From the NCBI GenBank assembly GCA_011522855.1, contig WTID01000007.1:3315-41044 (forward strand): a DNA stretch of 37,730 bases, given 5' to 3'. The DNA is from Flavobacteriales bacterium. GTDB taxonomy: Bacteria; Bacteroidota; Bacteroidia; Flavobacteriales_D; Sanyastnellaceae. Made by a program: the position numbers and the translations under genes. Below, piece after piece: positions 25,801-32,531 of the stretch (position 1 is the stretch's first letter; each line of letters opens with the position of its first letter). The notes under the pieces were generated by a model. The model was not told the DNA's origin, made no database searches, and was given only the letters and a program-made list of their open reading frames with translations.

Positions 25801-26558
25801 TCGTCGGTCGTGGCCTCCGCATCGAAGTTGCAGGCCATCAGGTCCGTGCATCCCTCCACCTCGGCATCCGCACCGAAGAAGAAGGTGTCCCGGAACTCGG
25901 TTTGCCCGTTTCCATTGATGAACACCTGGCAATAGACCTGTCCGCTGAGTTCGCCGGTGGTGGTGAACTGGCCGATCAGGACTTGGAGATCCGCACCGGC
26001 AACGCCGTTGGCGTCCCCGTTGAGGGCGTACCAGGCGCCGCCAATCATGTCGTCGATTTCGACGTTTCCGCCGGGCAATCCGCCGCCCGGGTCGAAGTTG
26101 GTCATCCACGGGTTGTCTGTGGCCTGGACCGTGCTGATGGCGGCCTCGCCAATGGCGGCATTCGGCACGCCTTCGAGGCCGATGGTCACCCAGCTGTCAT
26201 AGGCGAGATCCGGGTAGACCGGGAACAGCAGGCTGTTGATGCCGTTCGGGGTGCCGGCACCCAGCGCGGCATGGTAGAAGTCCGTCGTCGTGTTGATGTA
26301 CGTCGGATTCAGCGCGTCACCGGACACGGAGGACATGAAGTCGTCCTCGTTGTTCATGATGACATAGAGCCGGGTGCAGCTGTAGCCCGTGAGGTCCGTG
26401 ACACCGAGGGCGCCAATCAGCATGCCGATGTCCTCCGTCACGACCTCGGTCGCGATTTCGTAGCCTTCGGGGGCCGGAGAGGAGATCATGGGGCGGGCTT
26501 GGAGGGCCAGGCAGGTGGTGGTCAGGAACAGGCTGAGCAGAAGGCGATAGGGAACCAT
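16587..26558 (-). CDS. Giant (3323 aa) secreted T9SS-type multidomain surface protein
   Basis: Signal peptide MVPYRLLLSLFLTTTCLALQA; 15 GCTDxxACNYD...DCDGNCLxDxDGDGxCD units; about 17 HYR-like units ending D.TAP; C-terminal T9SS-type sorting domain (IVPNPTQDFAQIGF...GVYQVRMSSQNVSIVKQFLVTE). Confidence 0.93.
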   Translation of the reverse strand: MVPYRLLLSLFLTTTCLALQARPMISSPAPEGYEIATEVVTEDIGMLIGALGVTDLTGYSCTRLYVIMNNEDDFMSSVSGDALNPTYINTTTDFYHAALGAGTPNGINSLLFPVYPDLAYDSWVTIGLEGVPNAAIGEAAISTVQATDNPWMTNFDPGGGLPGGNVEIDDMIGGAWYALNGDANGVAGADLQVLIGQFTTTGELSGQVYCQVFINGNGQTEFRDTFFFGADAEVEGCTDLMACNFDAEATTDDDSCEYADAGYDCDGNCLADSDGDGVCDDFEVPGCMDEAACNFDAEATDDDGSCTYADSGYDCAGNCLADTDGDGVCDDFEIDGCTDAAACNYDGAATEDNGSCEYTSCAGCLDATACNYDDDASIDDGSCTYADAGYDCDGDCLADADEDGICDEFEIDGCTDEAACNYDDEATDDDGSCEFAEDGLDCDGECLEDEDGDGICDGDDPCNEPDLTPAVLPIVPATYIAEVSLNGQPVTGLTVFATVDGETVGVDEAFDFEGASWVSMTLYVSPGDEVEFNLFDPAACEVYDLEFGVTVTEEGEELATFDEPGDLPFLGDDAVLGCTDEDACNYDDEANVDDGSCALPEDGLDCDGNCLEDADEDGICDGDEIPGCTDDTACDYDASATDDDGSCTYPIDIYGTDAVDCNGDCLNDDDGDGICDEEETVGCTDSEACNSGDYTDTDNSLCLYPEDLNGGLDYLDCDGNCLNDADGDGVCDEEEVLGCQDELACNYDESATDAGACDYADEGLDCDGNCLEDADGDGVCDGDEIPGCTDADACNYDGAATDEDGSCEYAEDGLDCDGNCLADADGDGICDGDEIAGCSDEGACNYDDDATDDDGSCEYTSCAGCTDATACNYDDDATLDDGSCTFAEEGLDCDGNCLADTDGDGLCDGDDPCNEPDMDVVVLPVIPNTLIADVTLDGMPIVGATIIATADGLVVGTGITFEFDGASWVNMNIYLEADQTVELNLFDATDCALYELDFDLLAIEEGGELGTFDDPADLPYLSGEAIEGCMDETACNYNENATIPGTCVYPEQYCGADYYDCDCECLNDADGDGICDEAEVPGCSDELACNYDADATDADDSLCTYPAEDYLDCDGNCLSDADGDGLCDEEEVPGCTDAEACNYDEDATDEDGSCTYAEIGFDCDGNPLELDPCDPECLAFDPPVVDYTVECLEDLEDLTCENPTSALNTCTGAEYDEIACVSAPYNMPYSVGTATTAYGMGPDAAIRIYGLEMAGLADSDYFIETGDGLTFTQFANDIAILEGSVANELNPDQSFDVFYVFEDRTSGADWADQGKGFKYIYTCSDLPFDEWDIYMLKSDQSYLQGTGDFEGSLLQLNHAPSNGYFGFQVGLGANDHNCEYGLGGWFAWEGQINGTEVNGALGDVITNLAFEDVVPTESDPCVTNLYTVFDDSCGAITYEQQVCRLDETAPLFDNCPADTTISCGEPLPELPMVTATDNCDDPGSPIVTYLGESIIDETSSACYTLQRTWSAVDLFDNETLCVQLIHVVDTEAPSIDLTLPGDLQVPVSALCATDLSTDMTGLAEAVFADNCAFASGDVSYTDMVADSTAAGCYTIERQWTATAVDSCGNTAMDMGIQTIEVIDTQAPVITLSATQTEIACDEWTCDLDELVNLGLVSWTDNCGIDTAYIDCQAMSGGCVSPVPTWDVAYTVVDACGNSTTTHQFILMIDTVAPTIDITCPADVVVELDGDCEGELDPTQSGEVAITSTDNCDAAPTLSYTIEDSAPDYTCADGAGTYVITRTFHAVSTDHCGNTAEASCTQILTVVDVTAPVVTQLECPADTTVMLDASCSAEFGTDLLGLPTIVAEDGCDAAPATFQFHMDGPLTPLCDGSDGSADGSFSFERTFYAWSVDACGNVGDTVTCVQTITALDETAPEFGSFDPYQVASCEMLTDPTDPTQVPLEAFDNCDDDLSISIEAWPLSGVCPGSWMRIWTVEDDCGNSAVAEQYISLYDDEAPVITCPDDTTLTLDMDISDDTTTVVLGMATAFDNCSALEDIDITWTDSDFMVDCAGDDDQPEGTMTFTRTFTAYDFCDNAASCEQTITLIDELGPMAEVSDVTLPCAEYDPATTYGEFSATDNFDTDVAWSWEEDSVYAQTCTGTFMVDRTWTFVDDCGNSTDVHQTITVFDDVAPVVTFGEMLVEMSCEDYDDAVIDDNILIDVLDECGSEVTITFFDTPFSGGCVQPVGIFMRTYTFEDDCGNANMFEQFIELYDDTPPTATITCPADTVLAADADCGADLSVDALGLADVIATDNCGGAAPDVEMSWTDHDTTITCAGSFSFTRTFTATAIDNCGNETTVSCSQSIGVADQAAPEFVEALPMDATVSCDAVPAAAVLTATDACDGMPAVAFTETLSDDDDCASNYTLLRSWTATDDCGNSTTHEQTLTVVDETAPEWTTELPADTTVSCDAIPAAATLMATDNCDGDVEVTFNEGSAAGDCAQGQTLTRTWSTMDCAGNSLAHVQTITVVDTTAPVISGPLSLEIDCSDWGMDTLYASVSDNCDADIELQLLSEEEFSGSCAGSYLLTYVAMDACGNADTLIQSIDLTDTEAPVFTFVPQDTTLSCDDDFGVGSLGAAEAMDNCDSEVEIGYSDSLVLLNDCAGTAEVIRTWTAEDECGNNKTVEQLITLIDTTAPEFTEALPGDATVSCDAVPMPETLTATDNCDPAVFVQFSETQSDDDLCPTDYTLTREWTVTDCAGNETSHTQTLTVVDTEAPVFTMGPLDATVECDAVPAPADITSLQADDNCDNALTYTYEGETFEDGDCANSYTLFRHWSATDCSGNSSTWMQTLTVVDTQAPALDVTFADGSAAHDTTVSCLDEVPTLAASTEDACDGAPMLSATTDTLGLDGCGNATLEFHFESVDACGNLTTADYTVTVLDETAPVFLDVCGIENGGTIDVCAEDYDGDSLLPSTEPCDVSAEDNCGGDVALDMTTTMVGAYAPNDSVDQYCTSVTPEAFASDETCNGYDTHSVRLFNFLGDEFYSTIGEGLVSQLPNGDWAIEKTVVSNDDPNSGWNVSFTLTDGMDFDTWSDQDFPTSYKQDCENILDDHENWTYWFLSEGTLTGWGGYDGSFLTCTHQPANQFYRFQVGLGANNMNEHHGYSGWFTYTGTHMSTPVMGSGDFFGDLDCTLPYQIEYDYTATDCSGNSADFGYTVNITGEVCDPDGTGAGLVGTGTTGTADSGSDVAAAAAEPRGPIQVSHIVPNPTQDFAQIGFNALESMRLEVSLYDASGMFIKSLFDGRVEKNQMYTLDIQASALQSGVYQVRMSSQNVSIVKQFLVTE
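17030..17600 (-). repeat. Unknown domain copy B, C-terminal to the HYR-like array
   Basis: Shares FYRFQVGLGANNMNEHHGYSGWFTYTG with copy A (22275-22940). Confidence 0.7.
17780..22230 (-). repeat. About 17 HYR/Ig-like units (80-95 aa each)
   Basis: Recurring TAPxF....P.D.TVSCD......ATDNCD.....RTWTATDxCGN....QTLTVVD.TAP. Confidence 0.88.
22275..22940 (-). repeat. Unknown domain copy A, N-terminal to the HYR-like array
   Basis: NGYFGFQVGLGANDHNCEYGLGGWFAWEG matches copy B. Confidence 0.7.
23482..23814 (-). repeat. Inserted ~111-aa domain, copy 2
   Basis: PDMDVVVLPVIPNTLIADVTLDGMPIVGATIIATADG...FDGASWVNMNIYL...LNLFDATDCALYELDF; paralogous to copy 1. Confidence 0.8.
24834..25168 (-). repeat. Inserted ~111-aa domain, copy 1
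   Basis: PDLTPAVLPIVPATYIAEVSLNGQPVTGLTVFATVDG...FEGASWVSMTLYV...FNLFDPAACEVYDLEF. Confidence 0.8.
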
Positions 26559-26639
26559 GGCGAGATTATATCTGATTCAAGTGCGGATAAGTGCACACGA
26601 ATATCGCCAATTATTCCACCAATCGCAAATAAATTGAAG

Positions 26640-26672
26640 TTCGTCGAAGAAAATATGGCTTTCGGCGACGAA
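26640..26672. other. Inverted repeat TTCGTCG...CGACGAA in AT-rich leuS/giant-gene intergenic region
   Basis: Perfect 7-bp arms at 26640-26646 and 26666-26672; the ~150-bp gap is markedly AT-richer than its surroundings. Confidence 0.4.
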
Positions 26673-26712
26673 TTGTAATCAGACTGAAAGTCGATTTTGG
26701 AAGGGAGGGGCG

Positions 26713-29520
26713 TCAGCCCACGATGTTGATGATGCGGCCCGGAACCACGATCACCTTCTTCGGCGTGCGGCCATCCAGCTGCTTCGCGGTGCGCTCATCG
26801 GCGAGCACCGCGGCCTCCACGTCCGCAGGGGCCGCGTCGGCGGTCACGGCGAACTGAAAGCGCACCTTGCCATTGAACTGGACGGGATAGGTCACCTCGG
26901 ATTCGACCAGCTTCTCGGCGTCCCACTTCGGCCAAGCGGCATCCACGACGGAGCCTTTCCCGCCACAAGCCTCCCACAGCTCCTCCGCGAGGTGCGGGGC
27001 GTACGGCGCGAGCAAAGCGGCCAGAGGCTGGAGGACTGTGCGTTCATGGCACCCGGCTTCGGTCAACTCATTGACCCCGATCATCAAGGCGCTGACCACG
27101 GTGTTCCAGCTGAGGCGCTCAAGATCCTCCGTGACCTTTTTGATGGCCTTGTGCAGGGCGCGCTCAGCTTCGGATGAAGGAGCGCCGTCGGTGATCAGCT
27201 CGTTGCCATCGGCGTCCCGGTAAAGGCGGGTCAGCTTGCGCAGGAAGCCATGCACGCCATTGATGCCCTGGGTGTCCCAGGGCTTGGCCTGCTCCAGCGG
27301 CCCGAGGAACATCTCGTAGCAACGGAGGGTGTCGGCGCCGTAGCGCTCCACCAAGTCGTCGGGGTTCTCCACGTTGAACTTCGACTTGGACATCTTCTCC
27401 ACCTCGTTGCCGCAGCGGTACTCTCCGGCCTCGTTGAGCACGAATTCCGCACCGGCAAACTCGGGGCGCCACGCCTTGAAGCCCTCGAGGTCGAGGACGT
27501 CGTTCTTGACCAGGCTGATGTCCACGTGCAGGCGCTGGGTGCGGTGCTCCTTGCGCTGCTCGAAGGTGACGAAGCGGTTGGTCCCTTCGATGCGGTAGAC
27601 GAAGCTGCTCCGCCCCAGGATCATGCCCTGGTTGATCATCTTGGCGAAGGGCTCGTCGAACCCGATGAGGTCGAGGTCGAAGAGGAACTTCGTCCAGAAG
27701 CGGCTGTACAGGAGGTGACCCGTGCCGTGCTCTGCCCCGCCGACATAGAGGTCGACCTGGCCCCAGTAGTCGCTCTTGGCCCGGTCGCAGAAGGCATCCG
27801 CATTGTGCGGGTCCATGTAGCGCAGGAAGTACCAGCTCGATCCGGCCCAGCCCGGCATGGTGTTGTACTCCATGCGGTCGCCCCGGTTGATGTTCCAGTG
27901 CTCGGCGCGGGCCAGCGGCGGGTCGCCGTCTTCGGTCGGCAGGTAGGCGTCAACGTCGGGCAACAGGACCTGCTCGTCCTCGATCAGTTGGGGGATGCCG
28001 TCCACATAGCAGATGGGAAAGGGCTCGCCCCAGTAGCGCTGGCGGCTGAAGACCGCGTCGCGCAATCGGAAGTTGACGCGGGGCTTGGCGAAGCCGGCGG
28101 CCTCGGTCTCGGCGATGGCGCGTGGAAGGGCGTCGTTGCAGGTCAAGCCATTCCAGTCTCCGCTGTTGCAGAGTACGGCCTGCTTGTCGGCCTGGGCTCC
28201 CGTCTCAATGTCGTGACCTTCGAAAATGGGCGGGATGGGCAGGTCGAACGCCTTGGCGAATTCCCAGTCGCGCTGGTCGCCGGCCGGGACGGCCATGACG
28301 GCGCCCGTGCCGTAGCCGGCCAGCACGTAGTCGGCAATCCAGATTGGCATCGCCTTCCCGGTCAACGGGTGCGCTGCATGGGCACCGGTGAAGCATCCGG
28401 TCACGCCACGGTCGCCGGCCATGCGCTCCCGCTCGCTGCGGGCGGCGGTCTCCTGTTGGTAGGCCGACACAGCGGCGCGTTGACCTTCGGTCGTGATGGC
28501 GTCGACGAGGTCGTGCTCCGGGGCGAGCACGAGGAAGTTGGCCCCGTGCAGGGTGTCCGGGCGGGTGGAGAAGACCTCGATGTGGAGGTCGGGATGGTCC
28601 TGGATGGCAAAGCGGAGCTGGGCGCCCGTGCTCTTGCCGATCCAATTGCGCTGGACCTCCTTGATGCTGTCGGACCAATCGATGGTGTCCAGTCCGTCGA
28701 GCAGACGATCCGCGTAGGCCGTGATGCGCATCATCCACTGGCGCATCTTCTTGCGCACCACCGGATGGCCACCCCGCTCACTGAGGCCCCCCACCACTTC
28801 ATCGTTGGCGAGCACCGTGCCCAGCGCCGGACACCAATTGACCTCGCTGTCGGCGAGGTAGGCGAGGCGGTAGGCCATGAGGATGCCATTGCGGCCGGCT
28901 GCATCGAGCCCGTTCCATTGGTCAGCCGTAAACGTGCCATCAAAGCCGCCGCCCCACGCGGCACATCCCGCTTCAAGGAGGGTCTCGTCACCGACCGACC
29001 AGTCGAGGTCGGCATTGCCCGACGCCGTGAAGACATCCACCAGCGCTTCGATCGGACGGGCCTTGCCCGCCTCGTGGTCATACCCGTGCTCGAACAGCCG
29101 GGCAAAGATCCACTGCGTCCAGCGGTAGTAGTCCGGGCTGCTCGTCCGCACCTCCCGGCTCCAGTCGTAGCTGAACCCGAGCAGATCGAGCTGGCTGCGG
29201 TAGCGGGCGATGTTGCGCTCGGTCGTGATGGCCGGATGTTGGCCCGTCTGGATGGCGTACTGTTCAGCGGGCAGGCCAAAGCTGTCGTAGCCTTGGGGGT
29301 GCAGGACGTTGAACCCGCACTGGCGCTTGTACCGGGCGATGACGTCCGAGGCGATGTAGCCGAGCGGGTGGCCGACGTGGAGTCCCGCCCCACTCGGGTA
29401 GGGAAACATGTCCAGCACGTAATACTTCGGTCGGTCGGCGACCTCCTCGGCGCGGTAGGTTCCCTGTTCGGTCCATTTGGCCCGCCACTTGGCCTCGATG
29501 GCCTTGAAGTCGTATTCCAT
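26713..29520 (-). CDS. leuS: Leucyl-tRNA synthetase
   Basis: PYPSGAGLHVGHPLGY, TMPGWAGSSWYFLRYMDPHN, KMSKSKFNVENPDDLVERYGADTLRCYEMFLGPLEQ; start MEYDFKAIEAKW at 29520. Confidence 0.96.
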   Translation of the reverse strand: MEYDFKAIEAKWRAKWTEQGTYRAEEVADRPKYYVLDMFPYPSGAGLHVGHPLGYIASDVIARYKRQCGFNVLHPQGYDSFGLPAEQYAIQTGQHPAITTERNIARYRSQLDLLGFSYDWSREVRTSSPDYYRWTQWIFARLFEHGYDHEAGKARPIEALVDVFTASGNADLDWSVGDETLLEAGCAAWGGGFDGTFTADQWNGLDAAGRNGILMAYRLAYLADSEVNWCPALGTVLANDEVVGGLSERGGHPVVRKKMRQWMMRITAYADRLLDGLDTIDWSDSIKEVQRNWIGKSTGAQLRFAIQDHPDLHIEVFSTRPDTLHGANFLVLAPEHDLVDAITTEGQRAAVSAYQQETAARSERERMAGDRGVTGCFTGAHAAHPLTGKAMPIWIADYVLAGYGTGAVMAVPAGDQRDWEFAKAFDLPIPPIFEGHDIETGAQADKQAVLCNSGDWNGLTCNDALPRAIAETEAAGFAKPRVNFRLRDAVFSRQRYWGEPFPICYVDGIPQLIEDEQVLLPDVDAYLPTEDGDPPLARAEHWNINRGDRMEYNTMPGWAGSSWYFLRYMDPHNADAFCDRAKSDYWGQVDLYVGGAEHGTGHLLYSRFWTKFLFDLDLIGFDEPFAKMINQGMILGRSSFVYRIEGTNRFVTFEQRKEHRTQRLHVDISLVKNDVLDLEGFKAWRPEFAGAEFVLNEAGEYRCGNEVEKMSKSKFNVENPDDLVERYGADTLRCYEMFLGPLEQAKPWDTQGINGVHGFLRKLTRLYRDADGNELITDGAPSSEAERALHKAIKKVTEDLERLSWNTVVSALMIGVNELTEAGCHERTVLQPLAALLAPYAPHLAEELWEACGGKGSVVDAAWPKWDAEKLVESEVTYPVQFNGKVRFQFAVTADAAPADVEAAVLADERTAKQLDGRTPKKVIVVPGRIINIVG

Positions 29521-29619
29521 TGCCCAGAGCGATGTGCCGCGAAGATACCCCGGGGCGGAGGTCCTCGGCGTCTTCGCACATCCCACTCGAATCCGCGGCT
29601 TCGTGCCGAACTTGAGCCC

Positions 29620-30288
29620 GTGTACAGCACGCGCGTTCCGAAGGCCTTGCCCCCCCTCTTTCCCGAGTTTGTCTGGGAGGGAACGGGGGCGCCCGTGCAC
29701 CTCACCTTTGACGACGGGCCGCATCCCGAGTGGACCCCCTTCGTCCTGGATGAATTGGCCCGGACCGGACAGAAGGGCACCTTTTTCTGTGTGGGCGAAA
29801 ACATCAAGCGCCATCCCGACGTGTTTGACCGAATCCGTCGGGAGGGTCACGCTTGGGGCAATCACACCATGCGCCACGAATCGGGGTGGGCGACGCCAAA
29901 CCGGGCCTACCTGCGGTCCTACCTCGAGTGCGAAGCCCTGACCGGCTCCGGCCTGTTCCGGCCACCTTACGGCCGCATCGCCTCGACGCAGGCGAGGGCC
30001 ATCGCCCGGAGAAGCCGCATCGTCATGTGGACCGTGCTGACCGGGGATTTCGACCCCCGACGCAGTGCCACGCAATGCCAACTGGCGACCGAGCGGGCCC
30101 TGCGGCCCGGGGCCATCGTGGTCATGCACGACAGTGCAAAGGCGGGTCCCCGCCTCCAGGCACTGCTGCCCGGAGTGCTCGATGTCCTGTCCGAAAAGGG
30201 CTGGTCCAGCGCCCCCCTCTCCATGGAACGCCCACATTCACCGGAGGATTCCGACAGCCTTATGGTCCGCAGCGAGTTGGGTGGTTGA
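29620..30288 (+). CDS. Polysaccharide deacetylase family protein (NodB-like), probable GTG start
   Basis: LTFDDGPHPEWT, GNHTMRHE, RPPYGRI; probable start GTG VYSTRVPKALPPLFPEFVWEG. Confidence 0.85.
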   Translation: MYSTRVPKALPPLFPEFVWEGTGAPVHLTFDDGPHPEWTPFVLDELARTGQKGTFFCVGENIKRHPDVFDRIRREGHAWGNHTMRHESGWATPNRAYLRSYLECEALTGSGLFRPPYGRIASTQARAIARRSRIVMWTVLTGDFDPRRSATQCQLATERALRPGAIVVMHDSAKAGPRLQALLPGVLDVLSEKGWSSAPLSMERPHSPEDSDSLMVRSELGG

Positions 30289-30315
30289 AGGAGATGTGCC
30301 GAAATTGAATCCCCC

Positions 30316-30750
30316 ATGTCTGACACCACTGCCCCGCTCCGCGTCCTGTATCTCGACGATGATCAGATGGCCTTGACCCTGACCCAGCTCCAATTGGTGC
30401 GGGAAGGCATCCACACGGAAACGACCTGCGATGCCCTCGAGGCGGTGAGCATCCTCACCACTGAGGAACTGGACTTGATCCTGCTCGATTCGGTGATGCC
30501 GTCCATCGACGGCGTGGAGTTCCTCCAGTTGATGCGGAGCCTGAACCTGGCCCACCCGGTGGTCTTCTTCACGGGTCATGGCATCGAGGAGTTGCGCGAG
30601 TTGACGCGCGAGTTCGATGTGCTCGATGTGCTGGACAAGCAATACGACCGCTTCCGCCTTCCCGGACGGTTGCGCGAATTGCACCAGGCCTATCTCGAGG
30701 ACAGGATCAGTCCGCTTGATTCGCTTGACGAGCCTCGCGCAGCATCTTGA
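30316..30750 (+). CDS. Receiver-only response regulator
   Basis: RVLYLDDDQMAL, LILLDSVMPSIDGVEF, VVFFTGHG; no output domain. Confidence 0.88.
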   Translation: MSDTTAPLRVLYLDDDQMALTLTQLQLVREGIHTETTCDALEAVSILTTEELDLILLDSVMPSIDGVEFLQLMRSLNLAHPVVFFTGHGIEELRELTREFDVLDVLDKQYDRFRLPGRLRELHQAYLEDRISPLDSLDEPRAAS

Positions 30751-32440
30751 GCTTGCGTCGGATCTCGTCCATCTCCCGCTTGTCGGCCTCGATCTTCTTC
30801 TGAAGGTCGGCCATGATGGAAGCGGCCCCCTTTCCGGTGAAGATGCCCATGTTGTTCTCGTATTGGGCCACCCGCTTGCGCAGACGGTCCATCTTGTCCC
30901 GCATCATGCGCTCTTCTTTCCGGGCCATATGCTCAGCGCCCTCGCCCTTGACCATGCTCTCGACCCGGCTCTTGTACGCTTCGACCGAGCGTTCGCTGCG
31001 CTTGGCTCCAAGGGCATCGTATTTGGCGTCCATGGCGGCGCGGTAGCGCTCCACAATCTGCTCGAAGGCCCGGCGGGGGACGTGGCCGCTCTCGGCCCAG
31101 CGCGTGGAGAATTCCTTGAGGGACTTGAGGTCATCCCCATGCTTGCCGGAGAGCTCGAAGGCCTCGATTTCTGCGATGAGGGCCTCCTTCTTCTTCAGGT
31201 TGGCCTTGTGCTCCTTGTCGCGGTCGGCATACACTGATTTCCGGGCGGTGAAGAACGTGTCACACGCACCGCGGAACTTCCGCCACAGCCGGTTTTCGTC
31301 GCGGGGACCGGCAGAGCCGAGGTCCTTCCATTCCTTCTGCAGGGCAATCAACCGGTCCGAGGTGGGTTTCCAATCCTGGCTTTCCGCGAGTTCGGCCGCC
31401 TCTTTGGCGATGGCCTCCTTGCGGTCCTTGACCTTCTTCTGGGCCTCCCGAACGTCGGCGAAGGCGGCATCCCGCTTCTGGAAGAACAGGTCGCACAGCC
31501 CGCGGAACTGTTCCCAAACTTCCTGGTCGTCCTTGCGACCGGCGAATCCGACCATCTTCCAGCGCTTCTGGACGTCCTTGACTTTTTCGGCCTGAGCCGG
31601 CCAGGCGGTGGACTCCGCCACCTCCTCTTCCAACAGGGCCCGCACCTCTTCGACCAGGGCCTGCTTGGCCTCCAGGTTCTTCTGGAAGCCCTCGCGGATG
31701 GAGTCGTAATGCGCCTTGACGGCATCGAGTGCGGCGCGGGTGTGGCCGAAGAAGGTGTCGGCGAGTTCCTGATAGGTTTCCCGCGGGCTCGGGCCGACAT
31801 CGAACCAGGCCTTCATGTAGCTGCGGGCGAGCATCTCCTTCTCCTTGAGGTCGGTCACGGCCTCGAGCTGGCTCGCCTGGGCGATGAGCTCCTCCTTCTT
31901 CTTCAGATTGATCTGCAGGTCGTGCGCCTGAAGCTGCTTGTAGATGTTGACGTTGTAGAAGAATTCGTCCCGCAGCCGGTGCCATTGGTCATGCAGCTCG
32001 CGGTACTGGTCTCCGGGCACATTGCCCACGGCGTTCCACTCCTCGGTCAATGTGTTGAAGGCGTCGAACATCTTGCCGATGTTCTCCTCGTTGGCGACCA
32101 ATTCCTGCAGCTTGCCGAGGATGGTCTGCTTCTTTTCGAGGTTGGCGCGCTGTTCGGCGGCCACCTTTTCCCGCCATTCCTTCTCCCGTTCGCGGAAGGC
32201 GGCGTACATCTCATTGTTGCGGGTGTCTTCCTCGTCGGCCTGGTATTCGAACCGGATGGGCTCTTCGCCCGGCTCGGGGGCGGGACGCTCTTCTTTATCC
32301 CACGCTTCCTTCTGGACCTTTACATCTTTCTCACGCGCATCGCGATACACTTCGAAGGCGGTGCGCACCTCGACGCGAACGGCTTCGATTTCCGGGTTTT
32401 CCAGCAACGCGGCGATGCGTTGGTTGATCTCGGCTTTCAT
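30707..32440 (-). CDS. DUF349 domain-containing protein
   Basis: Repeated W..VG..PR...ELW..FR...D.FF.R-type units; highly charged helical protein. Confidence 0.88.
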   Translation of the reverse strand: MKAEINQRIAALLENPEIEAVRVEVRTAFEVYRDAREKDVKVQKEAWDKEERPAPEPGEEPIRFEYQADEEDTRNNEMYAAFREREKEWREKVAAEQRANLEKKQTILGKLQELVANEENIGKMFDAFNTLTEEWNAVGNVPGDQYRELHDQWHRLRDEFFYNVNIYKQLQAHDLQINLKKKEELIAQASQLEAVTDLKEKEMLARSYMKAWFDVGPSPRETYQELADTFFGHTRAALDAVKAHYDSIREGFQKNLEAKQALVEEVRALLEEEVAESTAWPAQAEKVKDVQKRWKMVGFAGRKDDQEVWEQFRGLCDLFFQKRDAAFADVREAQKKVKDRKEAIAKEAAELAESQDWKPTSDRLIALQKEWKDLGSAGPRDENRLWRKFRGACDTFFTARKSVYADRDKEHKANLKKKEALIAEIEAFELSGKHGDDLKSLKEFSTRWAESGHVPRRAFEQIVERYRAAMDAKYDALGAKRSERSVEAYKSRVESMVKGEGAEHMARKEERMMRDKMDRLRKRVAQYENNMGIFTGKGAASIMADLQKKIEADKREMDEIRRKLKMLREARQANQAD

Positions 32441-32531
32441 GGCGTTTCGTTTGGGCTTCGTCGGGCGTTCCCGGCGAGTGCGTGGTCAGTGTACAGTGTG
32501 CATCCGTGCGTAGTTTGGCACGGCTGGTGGG

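Larger units (their letters stand above)
23060..25860 (-). repeat. 15-unit six-Cys/Asp-rich repeat region with two inserted domains
   Basis: 15 counted GCxDxxAC[ND][YFS] units, most followed by DCDGNCLxDxDGDGxCD (TSP3-like Asp loop). Confidence 0.9.

Noticed and set aside
23060-25860. Regular DNA repeats resembling a CRISPR or minisatellite array
   Set aside because: The periodicity is a coding, in-frame degenerate protein repeat with variable unit length; no constant repeat/unique spacer pattern and no cas genes.
16587-26558. Polymorphic toxin/CDI/Rhs system
   Set aside because: No Rhs/YD repeats, haemagglutinin or toxin-like C-terminus and no immunity gene; the C-terminus is a T9SS-type sorting domain.
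27250-29619. N-terminal 790 codons of the 27250-30288 plus-strand ORF
   Set aside because: Antisense to leuS; only the last ~223 codons are a real gene (deacetylase).
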